Source: an uncultured Microbacterium sp. (GTDB lineage: Bacteria > Actinomycetota > Actinomycetes > Actinomycetales > Microbacteriaceae). Taken from it: a stretch of DNA of 28,289 bases. The position numbers were made by a program, and so were the translations under genes. The DNA lies in assembly GCF_937927635.1 (NCBI RefSeq), contig NZ_CALBRW010000010.1, positions 1-28,289 of the forward strand, written 5' to 3'. Position 1 is the first letter of the stretch. Every line of letters begins with the position of its first letter. Below the pieces are notes generated by a model, which was not told where the DNA came from, ran no database searches, and worked only from the letters and a program-made list of their open reading frames with translations. Of this stretch, positions 1-7,815 are shown piece by piece.

Positions 1-217
1 TCGTTCACTCGGCCCCTTCCGCCGGTTTCACAAGTGCCACACTAACAACATTCGTCACATCCGCAACAGGTGCTGTCGGCGTTCAGGGCACAGGAGACCA
101 TCCCATCGTCCACCCGAAACGCCCGGGAGTCACGCAGGCCCGCCTTCGATTTCGTTTTTCGTCGGAGTGTCCCTTATGCTTGAGCGTCGGCAAGGGAAAC
201 CCCCTGGGACTCTCTTC
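1..217. other. Non-coding leader region before the tRNA cluster
   Basis: I see no convincing gene, RNA or repeat here. Open frames crossing it run antisense through the tRNAs and have no ribosome-binding site. It probably holds the promoter of the tRNA cluster: a TATGCT hexamer at 175-180 is a possible -10 box, but no good -35 partner is visible. Confidence 0.4.
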
Positions 218-290
218 GGCCCCATCGTTTAGCGGCCTAGGACGCCGCCCTTTCACGGCGGTAGCACGGGTTCGAATCCCGTTGGGGTCA
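218..290 (+). tRNA. tRNA-Glu (anticodon TTC)
   Basis: Cloverleaf of 73 nt. The acceptor arms GGCCCCA and TGGGGTC pair (one G-T wobble), the anticodon loop reads CTTTCAC giving TTC, and the T arm has the standard GGTTCGAATCC. The 3' CCA is not encoded. First of three tRNA genes in tandem, 26 nt before tRNA-Asp and probably co-transcribed with it. Confidence 0.97.
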
Positions 291-316
291 CTGATCCGAT
301 ACAATTGAAAAGTTAT

Positions 317-390
317 GGCCCTGTAGCGCAGTTGGTTAGCGTGCCGCCCTGTCACGGCGGAGGTCGCGGGTTCAAGTCCCGTCAGGGTCG
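317..390 (+). tRNA. tRNA-Asp (anticodon GTC)
   Basis: Cloverleaf of 74 nt. Acceptor GGCCCTG pairs with CAGGGTC, discriminator base G as expected for Asp, anticodon GTC in loop CTGTCAC, T arm GGTTCAAGTCC. CCA is not encoded. Middle member of the Glu-Asp-Phe cluster. Confidence 0.97.
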
Positions 391-459
391 CTCTGAGCGT
401 CGAGCCTTCTTTCGAGGAGGCTCTTCGTCTAAGAAGCGGCAGATCATGATGTGCCGCAC

Positions 460-532
460 GGCTCTGTAGCTCAGTTGGTAGAGCGCACGACTGAAAATCG
501 TGAGGTCACGGGATCGACGCCCGTCGGAGCCA
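460..532 (+). tRNA. tRNA-Phe (anticodon GAA)
   Basis: Cloverleaf of 73 nt. Acceptor GGCTCTG pairs with CGGAGCC (one T-G wobble), discriminator A, anticodon loop CTGAAAA. The T loop reads ATCGACG between the arms ACGGG and CCCGT, so the usual T54 is replaced by A. Last tRNA of the cluster; a strong terminator follows about 30 nt later. Confidence 0.96.
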
Positions 533-560
533 CAAGGCTGATCGTTACAATCAGCCCAGA

Positions 561-594
561 AACCCCCGCGTAGCTTCTACATCGCGGGGGTTTT
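561..594 (+). terminator. Intrinsic terminator of the tRNA cluster
   Basis: AACCCCCGCG at 561-570 pairs perfectly with CGCGGGGGTT at 583-592 (10 bp, 12-nt loop), followed by a T-rich tail. Because the stem starts with AA, the minus strand also gets a short T run, so the hairpin may also terminate the converging lipoprotein gene that ends at 627. Confidence 0.9.
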
Positions 595-626
595 GCTTTG
601 CCCAGGGTCCGCGCAGTGCCCTCTGT

Positions 627-1118
627 TCACTCGGCCCGAGCCATCTCGACCTGGGCCGTCTGCCCCTGGATGGTGACCTCATAACTGATGACGCCCTTGT
701 CGTATGAGAAGTTCTTGGTGGCGTCCTGCGACCCGAGAAGCGCGTTCTTCAACTTGGCCGTGTCCGCCTCAGAGGTCCACGTGAAGCTCGTCGAGCCGTC
801 CTGCGGCACGACGACGGTGCCGACCCAATACAGCGCGGTCGTCTTGCCTCCGTCGATGACGAAGTCGATCGTGATCGTCTGACCGACGACCGTCGCCTCC
901 ATCCCGGACCCTTCGGCCTTCGAGTTGCTCTGCTTCCAAGTGCCTTCAAGGCTCACCGGGGTGGGCTTCGGTGCAGGCGCGGGTGTCTCGCTCACCGCTC
1001 GGCCACCGTCCGCTGAGCCGCTGGAAGAAGGAGCAGGACTACCTGCACAACCCGTCGTGAACAGGGCGAGAGCCAGAAGACTCGACGCGAGCGCAATTCG
1101 AAAGTGTCGCCGTGACAT
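627..1118 (-). CDS. Small lipoprotein of unknown function
   Basis: A 163-residue protein with a lipoprotein signal peptide: basic n-region (MSRRHFR), hydrophobic stretch, and lipobox LFTTGC with the lipidated cysteine at residue 24. A Pro/Ser/Ala-rich linker follows (residues 25-55), then a compact domain of about 105 residues rich in alternating hydrophobic/polar strands (GTWKQS, ATVVGQTITIDFVID, GVISYEVTIQG). This looks like a small beta-barrel or lipocalin-like fold, but I do not recognise a family. The start is supported by an AACGAGGATCC Shine-Dalgarno region just upstream. It lies alone, convergent with the tRNA cluster and divergent from the mug gene. Expected on the outer face of the cytoplasmic membrane; the ligand is unknown. 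Confidence 0.85.
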   Translation of the reverse strand: MSRRHFRIALASSLLALALFTTGCAGSPAPSSSGSADGGRAVSETPAPAPKPTPVSLEGTWKQSNSKAEGSGMEATVVGQTITIDFVIDGGKTTALYWVGTVVVPQDGSTSFTWTSEADTAKLKNALLGSQDATKNFSYDKGVISYEVTIQGQTAQVEMARAE

Positions 1119-1280
1119 GGTGATGGATCCTCGTTATCAGGGCCGGGTGATCTCCGGCGCATCAGAACATCGGCTCGGATACGCCTCAAGAACCGAGCTG
1201 AGTGCGCTGCGGCCACGAGTTCCTCGCATCGCGGCCGATCCGAGGCTAGCAGTCACGAATTCCACCGCGCGCGCCCGCGG

Positions 1281-1286
1281 GATGAT
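1281..1286 (+). promoter_or_regulatory. Possible -10 box of a leaderless mug transcript
   Basis: GATGAT, six nt before the ATG at 1293, with no Shine-Dalgarno sequence in between. The spacing matches other leaderless-looking genes in the window. No clear -35 box. Confidence 0.35.
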
Positions 1287-1292
1287 GGACCC

Positions 1293-1865
1293 ATGCCCTT
1301 CTCCCGCTCCGAGCTGCTGTCGTTCACGGGCGGGACGCTCCCCGACCTGATCCCCGACCCGACCCGTCTGCTGTTCGTCGGCATCAACCCCGGGCTGCTG
1401 TCCGTGGCTGTGCAGGCGCACTTCGCGCCGCGCGGCAACAGGTTCTTCCCCGCGCTGCTGGCGGCGGGCATCGTCGACCGGCGCATCGATGCCTCTGCAG
1501 GGATGCTTCCTGCCGACGAACATCACCTCAAACACCGCGGCGTGGGCATCACCAGCATCGTCCCGGGTGCCTCGGCCAAGGCATCCGATCTGTCGAACGA
1601 CGAACTGCACGAAGGCGGACGACGACTCCGTGCGGACATCCAGAACATCCGCCCGAGGGTCGTCGCACTGCTGGGCATCGGCGCGTACCGCACCGCCTTC
1701 GGCGCACCGCACGCGACCGTCGGCCGTCAGCCGATCGAGTGGGAGGGCACGGACGAAGTATGGGTGGTCCCCAACCCGAGCGGGCTCAACCGGCACTACA
1801 CGACGGCGGCCCTCGCCGAGGCCTACCGCGAGGTCGCCGTGCGCGCGGGGATCGTCACCGCCTGA
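1293..1865 (+). CDS. mug: G/U(T) mismatch-specific DNA glycosylase
   Basis: Family 2 uracil-DNA glycosylase (Mug/TDG type), which removes uracil or thymine mispaired with guanine and related lesions such as ethenocytosine to start base-excision repair in the cytoplasm. The 190-residue length fits the family. Motif 1 is GINPG at residues 30-34, carrying the catalytic Asn32. GNRFFPAL at 48-55 matches the family's NRF segment. Motif 2 is NPSGLNRH at 161-168, which inserts into the helix opposite the flipped base. ATG at 1293 is chosen because nearby ATGs are out of frame. There is no Shine-Dalgarno sequence, so translation may be leaderless. The gene stands alone, divergent from the lipoprotein gene. 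The stop codon lies inside a short tandem repeat. Confidence 0.95.
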   Translation: MPFSRSELLSFTGGTLPDLIPDPTRLLFVGINPGLLSVAVQAHFAPRGNRFFPALLAAGIVDRRIDASAGMLPADEHHLKHRGVGITSIVPGASAKASDLSNDELHEGGRRLRADIQNIRPRVVALLGIGAYRTAFGAPHATVGRQPIEWEGTDEVWVVPNPSGLNRHYTTAALAEAYREVAVRAGIVTA

Positions 1866-1893
1866 ACGTCACCGCCTGAACGTCACCTTCTGA
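1853..1893 (+). repeat. 14-bp tandem repeat over the mug stop codon
   Basis: CGTCACCGCCTGAA occurs twice back to back (1853-1880), followed by a diverged third copy. Each copy contains a TGA, so the true stop falls in the first copy and the others repeat it downstream. This looks like replication-slippage duplication of the gene's last codons. Confidence 0.8.
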
Positions 1894-1900
1894 CCGAAGA

Positions 1901-1928
1901 GGAGGGCCCGGCAGCCGCCGAGCCCTCC
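1901..1928. terminator. Hairpin between convergent mug and S53 protease genes
   Basis: GGAGGGC at 1901-1907 pairs with GCCCTCC at 1922-1928 (7 bp, 14-nt loop). It sits between two converging stop codons and could serve both strands. No T tract follows, so this is a weak intrinsic terminator. Confidence 0.5.
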
Positions 1929-1947
1929 CGAATCAGACGTGGCGCGT

Positions 1948-3867
1948 CTAGTGAACCCACGCGGCCGAGGCGCTGCCCCAGCCGGTCTCGTCATCCCAGC
2001 CGGTTCCCACCTTCAGCGAGGTGGTCGCCCCGTCGAACGTGCGCACGGAGTACACGTACCCGCCCGAGGCGTCCACGCCGTTGACGAAGTCCACACGGAT
2101 GGCGCCCGTGCCGATGCCCGCCCCGGTGACGTCGGTGAACCCGGCGCCGTGCGAGGAGTAGATCAGCGGGTTCAGCAGGCCGAAGCCCCGATGCCCGTTG
2201 GCCTGGATCTTCAGCGCGGTGATGCCGGCGAACAGCGGCGAGGCCAGGCTGGTCCCACCGATCCGGTAGGTGTCGTACATCGCCTTGCCGGAGAACGTCT
2301 GCGTCTGCCCCACGAGCATGCCCGTCGTGGGGTCGGCGTCCATCGCCACATCGGGAACCGCACGCCCGCCGTTGGGGCTGACGATGCCGGCATCCTTCTG
2401 ATACGTCGGCTCGGGGACGTTGGACGAGTAGCCGCCGCCCCCGCCATACAGGAAGCCGCCGGCCGACGCCCACGTGCCGTCCGTCAGCGAGTACTTCGAC
2501 GTCTGCCAGCCGGTCTGCCCGACCAGCCCGTCGGGCGTGATCGCGGTGGACGTGCCGCCGACGGCCGTGACATAGGGGTTGGATGCCGGATAGTCGGTCT
2601 GCGGGGTGCCGAGCGAGGTCACTTCGTCGCCGTTGTCGCCGCTGGAGAACACGTAGCTGATGCCCTGAGCGGCGCCCTGCAGGAACGCGGTGTCGTAGGC
2701 CAGCGCAAGCGAGGGCTTGGTGGCATCGCCCACGCCGCCCCACGAGTTCGTCACGATGTTGGCGAGGTTCTCGTCGTTGATGCGGTTGAACGTGTCGAGC
2801 AGGTCGGGATCCGTGCAGCTCTTCGCGGCGTAGTACCTCACGTTCGCCGCCGGAGCCATGGCGTGCACGGCCTCGACGTCGAGGGTCTCCTCGCCGTACC
2901 AGCCGGGCATGTCGCACTGGTAGGGCGAGTTGTTGCTGTTGACGTTCGTGTACGTGCGCGGGAGGCTCTGCGAGAACTGCCCCGCGGCGAACGGCTTGTC
3001 GCCGGTGTCGGTCGCGTACCGGTCGGCATCCGACGCGATCGTCGGCGACGCGTACGCATCGGTGATGGCCACCGTCACGCCGCTGCCGTCGTACCCGCCG
3101 GTCAAGCCCTTCTCGTACGCGGCGCGCAGCTGCGGGCCGGTGTAGCCGCACGGCGAGTAAGCCAGCGAGGCGCCCTGGAACTCCGGCAGCGTCGTCCCGT
3201 CGGGCGTCGGCATGTTCGCCGGCGTCGCGGATCCGTACCATTCGCCGCAGATGGGAGCGTTGCGGAAGCCGGCCGACGGGGGCGCGGGCTTCTGCGTCTG
3301 CGGCTTGACGATCGACGGGGTCGTGTCCAGCCCGCTGACGGCGATCACCGCACCGGCGAGGGATGCCGGAGTGCTGGCCGCGCCCGACGGAGCCTGCACG
3401 GTCTGACCGTCATGCCGGTACTTCGCCAGGGTCACGCCGAACGCCTTGTTCACGGCGCCGACTCCACCGGACACGTCGACGTAGCGGTGCTGCGGATCGA
3501 CCGAGGCCTTCAGGCCGGCGCCGGTCAGCCAGGCGGTGACGGCGGACACCGTGGAGGCGCCGGCGTCGAACCGCGCGTGGTACTGCGCGGGTGTCAGGAA
3601 CTGCCGGTACTGCGAGGATCCGGGCGTCGACACGGCGGTCGCGAACGACTGCAGCGCCGCCAGACCGCCGTTCGGCGCGAGGTAGACGCGGGCCTGCACG
3701 TTGCCGGTGGCGGGACCCACCTTCGCGGCGTGGGTCAGCCACCCGGGTGACGAGTTCGGGATCGGCGACGTGGGAGGTGGGGAGGCATTCGCGGCGGTTC
3801 CGCCGCCGAGTACTGCGAGGGTGGTCGCGATGACCGTGAGTGACACAGCGAGGACTGATTTACGCAT
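1948..3867 (-). CDS. Secreted S53 family serine-carboxyl protease (sedolisin/kumamolisin type)
   Basis: A 639-residue exported endopeptidase precursor, active at acid pH in characterised family members. A signal peptide covers residues 1-29 (likely cut after ANA). An activation pro-domain spans roughly 35-185, and the catalytic subtilisin-like domain runs to the C-terminus. The Ser-Glu-Asp triad is visible: Glu326 and Asp330 in GEETLDVE, and Ser540 in GGTSLASP. Asp411 in SSGDNG is the oxyanion-hole Asp typical of S53. Calcium-site elements are FTDVTG (Asp579) and GWDDETGWG (about 623-631). ATG at 3867 is preferred because it has a CTGGAG Shine-Dalgarno sequence and begins the signal peptide; the frame stays open upstream but that part is not protein-like. 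It is divergent from the exported HNH nuclease, sharing a 157-bp control region. Confidence 0.95.
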   Translation of the reverse strand: MRKSVLAVSLTVIATTLAVLGGGTAANASPPPTSPIPNSSPGWLTHAAKVGPATGNVQARVYLAPNGGLAALQSFATAVSTPGSSQYRQFLTPAQYHARFDAGASTVSAVTAWLTGAGLKASVDPQHRYVDVSGGVGAVNKAFGVTLAKYRHDGQTVQAPSGAASTPASLAGAVIAVSGLDTTPSIVKPQTQKPAPPSAGFRNAPICGEWYGSATPANMPTPDGTTLPEFQGASLAYSPCGYTGPQLRAAYEKGLTGGYDGSGVTVAITDAYASPTIASDADRYATDTGDKPFAAGQFSQSLPRTYTNVNSNNSPYQCDMPGWYGEETLDVEAVHAMAPAANVRYYAAKSCTDPDLLDTFNRINDENLANIVTNSWGGVGDATKPSLALAYDTAFLQGAAQGISYVFSSGDNGDEVTSLGTPQTDYPASNPYVTAVGGTSTAITPDGLVGQTGWQTSKYSLTDGTWASAGGFLYGGGGGYSSNVPEPTYQKDAGIVSPNGGRAVPDVAMDADPTTGMLVGQTQTFSGKAMYDTYRIGGTSLASPLFAGITALKIQANGHRGFGLLNPLIYSSHGAGFTDVTGAGIGTGAIRVDFVNGVDASGGYVYSVRTFDGATTSLKVGTGWDDETGWGSASAAWVH

Positions 3868-4024
3868 CCGAATCTCCAGATGTTGAGTTCGGCATCGGCG
3901 GACGCCGGTGTCTGCGAGTGGCGATGATAGACCCGGATGCCGGAGGTCTGCCGTGAGTTTCGAGGCGGCCATAATGAGGAGGGATTCCGTCTGAGGGGAC
4001 GGAGGCTGTGCAGATCGGCAGTGG

Positions 4025-4852
4025 ATGATGATGAGGGCGAGACCGCGTCGATCCAGCATGCGCAGAGGAGCATGGCTGCTCATCGGCCTGGTCGCCGTGA
4101 TCGCTCTGATCTCCGGCGCCGTCGGGGGCACGCAGACACCGGATGCCGCACCCGCAGCTGTGCCGACGGCGAGCGCGGGATCGTCGGCGCCGATGGACGC
4201 CGCGCCCGAAGCCACCCCGCAACCGACGCCGGAACCGACATCGCAACCGACCCGGACGCCGAGCGCCGCGCCCACGGCATCCGCAGACTCCGCACTCGCA
4301 CTGCTGGAGACGCTCCCCATCAAGGGCCGCGCACCGAAGACCGGCTACGAACGCGCGCAGTTCGGCCCGCGATGGAAGGACGTCGACCGCAACGGCTGCG
4401 ACACCCGCAACGACGTCCTCGCCGCGCAGCTGACCGACATCACCCGTCGCGGACGCTGCGTCGTGCTCTCCGGCACCCTGCACGACCCGTACTCCGGATC
4501 GACGATCGCGTTCGTCCGCGGGCAGAGCACATCGCAGCTGGTGCAGATCGACCACGTCGTCGCCCTCAGCGACGCCTGGCAGAAGGGTGCGCAGGCACTC
4601 ACTCCCGAGCAGCGCACGGCGTTCGCCAACGACCCGCTGAACCTGCTGGCTGTGGACGGCTCCGCCAACGCGTCCAAGCGCGACGGGGATGCCGCCACCT
4701 GGCTGCCGAAGACCAAGGGCTTCCGCTGCGCGTACGTCGCACGCCAGGTCGCCGTCAAGACCGCCTACGACCTGTGGGTGACGCAGGCCGAGCACGACGC
4801 CATCGCCCGGATCCTGGCCGCCTGCCCCGCGCAACCCGCCCCGGCGCGATGA
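4025..4852 (+). CDS. Exported or membrane-anchored HNH (DUF1524/GmrSD-type) nuclease
   Basis: A 275-residue protein: basic N-terminus, hydrophobic helix at about 14-34 (signal or anchor), Pro/Thr/Ala-rich linker at about 38-90, then a DUF1524-like HNH domain. Key motif QIDHVVALSDAW (His177 the likely general base), followed by NDPLNLLAV (202-210) and NASKRDGDAATWLP (215-228), the usual metal-site Asn and helix. Four cysteines (125, 145, 235, 267) could form disulfides, in keeping with an extracellular site. Relatives are widespread in Gram-positive bacteria, where nutrient scavenging or DNA turnover is assumed. ATGs at 4025, 4028 and 4031 are all possible; no strong Shine-Dalgarno sequence separates them. 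Its stop overlaps an ATG (ATGA) in the next frame, so the dGTPase gene may be coupled. Confidence 0.9.
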   Translation: MMMRARPRRSSMRRGAWLLIGLVAVIALISGAVGGTQTPDAAPAAVPTASAGSSAPMDAAPEATPQPTPEPTSQPTRTPSAAPTASADSALALLETLPIKGRAPKTGYERAQFGPRWKDVDRNGCDTRNDVLAAQLTDITRRGRCVVLSGTLHDPYSGSTIAFVRGQSTSQLVQIDHVVALSDAWQKGAQALTPEQRTAFANDPLNLLAVDGSANASKRDGDAATWLPKTKGFRCAYVARQVAVKTAYDLWVTQAEHDAIARILAACPAQPAPAR

Positions 4853-4878
4853 CCGAGCACCCCGTCACGAGCCCGTGC

Positions 4879-4884
4879 CACACT
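4879..4884 (+). promoter_or_regulatory. Possible -10 box for a leaderless dGTPase transcript
   Basis: CACACT, exactly six nt before the ATG at 4891, which has no Shine-Dalgarno sequence. This favours 4891 over the in-frame ATG at 4849 that overlaps the nuclease stop. Confidence 0.35.
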
Positions 4885-4890
4885 GGGCGC

Positions 4891-6378
4891 ATGATGGATG
4901 ACCCGCGACAGAGGCGACGCCTGTCCGAGACGCTCGACGAGTTCCAGCAGGCCGAGGGGCATCCGGATTTCCGCGTGGACGTGGAGCGCATCCGCTTCTC
5001 GCCCTACTACTCACGGCTCTCCGCAGTGACGCAGGTGATCTCGCAGGCGGGAGCGGGACTGGCCGTGCACAACCGCCTCACGCACTCCATCAAGGTGGCG
5101 GCCGTCGCCCGCGCGATCGCCACGCAACTGTCCACGCGCACCGACGAGCCCGGCCGGATCGTCGCGGAGCTCGGCGGCGCGCATCCGGTGGTCGTCCAGG
5201 CCGCATCCGCCGCGCACGACCTCGGGCATCCGCCGTTCGGGCATCTCGGCGAGCAGACCCTCGACCGCCTGGCACGCGACAGGTTCGGCCTGCGGGAGGG
5301 CTTCGAGGGGAATGCGCAGACCTACCGCATCCTCACCCGCCTCGACGAGCACGACCGCCCCGGCGTCGGTCTCAACCTCACCGCCGCCGTGCGCGCCGCC
5401 GTACTGAAGTACCCCTGGCGGCGCGGCGAGGGCGGCATCCGACGCGGCGGCGCGAGCAAGTTCAGCTTCTACGCCGTCGACGAGCAGGATGCCAGGGACG
5501 CTCTCGCCGCGTATCCCCTGATCGAGCCCGGCCAGCAGACCGTCGAGTGCTCCATCATGGACATCTCCGATGACATCGCCTACTCGCTGCACGACCTCGA
5601 CGACTTCTACCGCGCGGGCCTGCTGAACCCCGCCACGCTGTCCTCGGAGTTCCGCAGCTGGCATCACGGGCTCGCGAGTCTGCGGGCAACCGACACCGCC
5701 GATCTGACCGTCGACGCCCGCAGACCGGGGTACTCCCTGGAGCTGCTGTGGCGACGGCTGCAGGCGAAGGATGCCTGGATCGCCGACCCCGACGCCTTCG
5801 GCCAGGCGGTGGCGAAGGTCAAGGCCGAGGTCGTCGACGGACTCGTCGCGGAGCCGTTCGACGGGTCACTCGCCAGCGAGCGCAACCTGGCAGGGTTCAC
5901 GAGCGGCTGGATCTCGCGGCTGCAGTCGGCCGTCGAGGTGCACCGGCATCCGGACATCCGCTGCGGCCACGTCGCGTTGAACCGGCAGGCGTGGCATGAA
6001 GTGGCCGTGCTGAAGTTCCTGCACGAGCGATTCATCCTCGAGCGTCCCGACCTCACCGTCTACCAGCGCGGCCAGGCGAGCGTGCTGGAGCGCCTGGTGG
6101 ACGGCTTCACCGCCTGGCTCGACGACCCCCGAGACGCCCGGCGCGCACCTCGCCGGCTGATCGACCTGGTCGAGCTCGCGGCCGATGACCACCGCAGGCT
6201 GCGGCAGGACGCTCCCGAGCTGGTGGAGTCGCGGACGGATGCCGACCTGGACGCCCTCGCCCGCGGCCGGGGCATCATCGACTACGTCGCCTCGCTCACC
6301 GACACCCAGGCCATCTCGCTCGACGCCCTGCTGGCTGGGCGCACCGAGCGGCTGTGGGACGCGGGACAGGGTCTGTAG
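4891..6378 (+). CDS. dGTPase-like HD-domain triphosphohydrolase
   Basis: Cytoplasmic HD-superfamily enzyme expected to split dGTP (or other dNTPs) into nucleoside and triphosphate, limiting dNTP pools. Length 495 residues from this start, in the range of long dGTPase-like proteins. The N-terminus has the family pattern RIRFSPYYSRLSAVTQV. The HD metal site is visible: HNRLTH (His65), AHDLGHPPFGH (His109-Asp110), FEGNAQ (138-143) and DISDDIAYSLHDLDD (Asp228). The C-terminal 250 residues are helical and less conserved. The start is uncertain: ATG 4849 overlaps the nuclease stop as ATGA, but 4891 begins close to conserved sequence and has a leaderless-type -10. A good terminator follows. Family membership is secure; the true substrate is not. 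Confidence 0.92.
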   Translation: MMDDPRQRRRLSETLDEFQQAEGHPDFRVDVERIRFSPYYSRLSAVTQVISQAGAGLAVHNRLTHSIKVAAVARAIATQLSTRTDEPGRIVAELGGAHPVVVQAASAAHDLGHPPFGHLGEQTLDRLARDRFGLREGFEGNAQTYRILTRLDEHDRPGVGLNLTAAVRAAVLKYPWRRGEGGIRRGGASKFSFYAVDEQDARDALAAYPLIEPGQQTVECSIMDISDDIAYSLHDLDDFYRAGLLNPATLSSEFRSWHHGLASLRATDTADLTVDARRPGYSLELLWRRLQAKDAWIADPDAFGQAVAKVKAEVVDGLVAEPFDGSLASERNLAGFTSGWISRLQSAVEVHRHPDIRCGHVALNRQAWHEVAVLKFLHERFILERPDLTVYQRGQASVLERLVDGFTAWLDDPRDARRAPRRLIDLVELAADDHRRLRQDAPELVESRTDADLDALARGRGIIDYVASLTDTQAISLDALLAGRTERLWDAGQGL

Positions 6379-6382
6379 CACC

Positions 6383-6410
6383 GGGCTGCTCGACGAGAAG
6401 CCCTGTTCTT
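6383..6410 (+). terminator. Terminator after the dGTPase gene
   Basis: GGGCT (6383-6387) plus CTC pair with GAG and AGCCC (6399-6403), with a G/A mismatch inside, then TGTTCTT. It starts 5 nt after the stop codon. Confidence 0.7.
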
Positions 6411-6508
6411 GAGGAACGCCGCTCCCCCGCACATTCCTCATGATGGAAATCGCGTCTCACGCCGGCTGTCGCGTGTCAGAGTGGAGGACACACCCTCAGG
6501 AGGCCAGC

Positions 6509-7429
6509 ATGCGCGCAGTCGTCTACGACCAGTTCACCCAGGATCTCGATGCTCTGCAGGTGCGTGAGGTCCCCGAACCCAAGGTCTCCCCGGCATCCGT
6601 GCTGATCGACGTGCGCGCGGCAGGCGTGAACCCGGTGGACTGGAAGCTGATGGCCGGGTACCTCGACCCGATCATGCCCTCGCAGTTTCCGATCATCCCC
6701 GGCTGGGACGTGGCGGGAGTGGTCGTAGGCGTGGGCCTGGACACCCCGGAGTTCCAGGTGGGCGACGAGGTGATGGCCTACGCCCGCACCGACACGGTCG
6801 GCGGCGGCACGTTCGCCGAGCGTGTGGACGTGCCGGTGCGCGCGGTCGCGCACAAGCCGGCATCCCTCAGCTGGGAGCAGGCCGGCGCACTCCCCCTCGC
6901 CGGCGGCACGGCGCTGCGCACCATCGACGCTCTCGGCGAGCTGCACGCCCGCACTCTGCTCATCCACGGCGGCTCGGGCGGCGTCGGCAGCTTCGCCGTG
7001 CAGATCGCCATCGCCCGCGGCGCACGCGTGATCGCCACGGCATCCGAGGCCAACCACGACTACCTGCGCAGTCTCGGCGCCATCCCCACCACCTACGGCG
7101 ACGGGCTCGTCGAGCGCGTGCGCGCGCTCTCCGACGGCGCGGTCGACGCCGTCGCCGACTTCGCCGGAGGGATGCTGGATGTCACCCTCGCCGTGCTGGC
7201 CGAGGGCGCTCCGCACGCGTCCATCGCCGACGCCTCGGTCACCGAGCACGGCGGGCGGCACATCTGGGTGCGCCCCGACGGCGCGCAGACCGCGCGCCTG
7301 GCCGAACTCGCCGACCAGGGCGCGCTGAAGGTGGAGGTCGCTCAGACGTTCCCGCTGGAGGGCGTCGCCGACGCCTTCCGCGCCAGCCAGACCCACCACG
7401 TGCGCGGAAAGCTGGTCATCGTCCCCTGA
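6509..7429 (+). CDS. NADP-dependent quinone-oxidoreductase-like MDR protein
   Basis: A 306-residue medium-chain dehydrogenase/reductase of the zinc-independent quinone oxidoreductase type. A GroES-like N-terminal half carries NPVDWKLM (41-48) and PGWDVAGVV (64-72). The Rossmann half has the nucleotide-binding loop GGSGGVG at 154-160. There are no cysteine zinc ligands, so quinone or enone reduction is more likely than alcohol oxidation; the substrate is unknown. ATG 6509 is chosen for its strong CAGGAGG Shine-Dalgarno sequence 5 nt upstream; the in-frame upstream extension is not conserved-looking. It forms its own unit: a terminator precedes it and a convergent gene follows within 40 bp. Confidence 0.92.
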   Translation: MRAVVYDQFTQDLDALQVREVPEPKVSPASVLIDVRAAGVNPVDWKLMAGYLDPIMPSQFPIIPGWDVAGVVVGVGLDTPEFQVGDEVMAYARTDTVGGGTFAERVDVPVRAVAHKPASLSWEQAGALPLAGGTALRTIDALGELHARTLLIHGGSGGVGSFAVQIAIARGARVIATASEANHDYLRSLGAIPTTYGDGLVERVRALSDGAVDAVADFAGGMLDVTLAVLAEGAPHASIADASVTEHGGRHIWVRPDGAQTARLAELADQGALKVEVAQTFPLEGVADAFRASQTHHVRGKLVIVP

Positions 7430-7435
7430 CGACGG

Positions 7436-7469
7436 CCTGTCGAGACCTCAGACCTGTCGAGACCTCAGA
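7436..7469. repeat. 17-bp direct repeat, two perfect copies
   Basis: CCTGTCGAGACCTCAGA occurs twice head to tail between the convergent MDR and DUF6458 genes, overlapping the stop codon of the latter. Its core GTCGAGACC is shared with the repeats at 15763-15844 and 17865-17985, so it belongs to the same intergenic family. Confidence 0.85.
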
Positions 7470-7725
7470 AGACCTCGTCGTCGCCGGGCGAACGAACCGT
7501 GCGGCGCGAGACGTTCCCGCCGTCGGCGGTTCCCTCGGTGCGGGTGACGACTTCGGTGCGCCGACGGCTCACCATGAGGATGATGCCGATGAGGAAGGCG
7601 ACGACGCCCGCGCCCATGAGAATGTAGCCGATCATGTGCAGGTCGGCCCATGGCACCTGCACGTTGAGAGCGAACGCGAGGATCGCGCCGATCACGAACA
7701 GGACGATTCCGGTTCCGATGGTCAT
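7465..7725 (-). CDS. DUF6458 family small membrane protein
   Basis: An 86-residue protein with two transmembrane helices (about 3-22 and 31-52), joined by a short loop containing PWADLHMIG, and a charged cytoplasmic-type tail (RRRTEVVTRTEG). This matches the small actinobacterial DUF6458 family, whose function is unknown. Start ATG 7725 has a GAAGGGAACC Shine-Dalgarno sequence. It may be co-transcribed with the upstream LtrA gene, whose stop is 90 bp away. The stop codon lies within a 17-bp repeat. Confidence 0.88.
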   Translation of the reverse strand: MTIGTGIVLFVIGAILAFALNVQVPWADLHMIGYILMGAGVVAFLIGIILMVSRRRTEVVTRTEGTADGGNVSRRTVRSPGDDEVF

Positions 7726-7815
7726 GACGGTTCCCTTCGATCAGGGGCGCGAGGTCCGCACCCACCTGCTCCAGGGTTGCCGCAACGGCCGAAGAACACA
7801 AGGGGTTGACAGCTC

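Noticed and set aside
3868..4323. N-terminal extension of the S53 protease frame
   Set aside because: The frame stays open, but the sequence before ATG 3867 lacks a ribosome-binding site, would bury the signal peptide and lies antisense to the nuclease gene.
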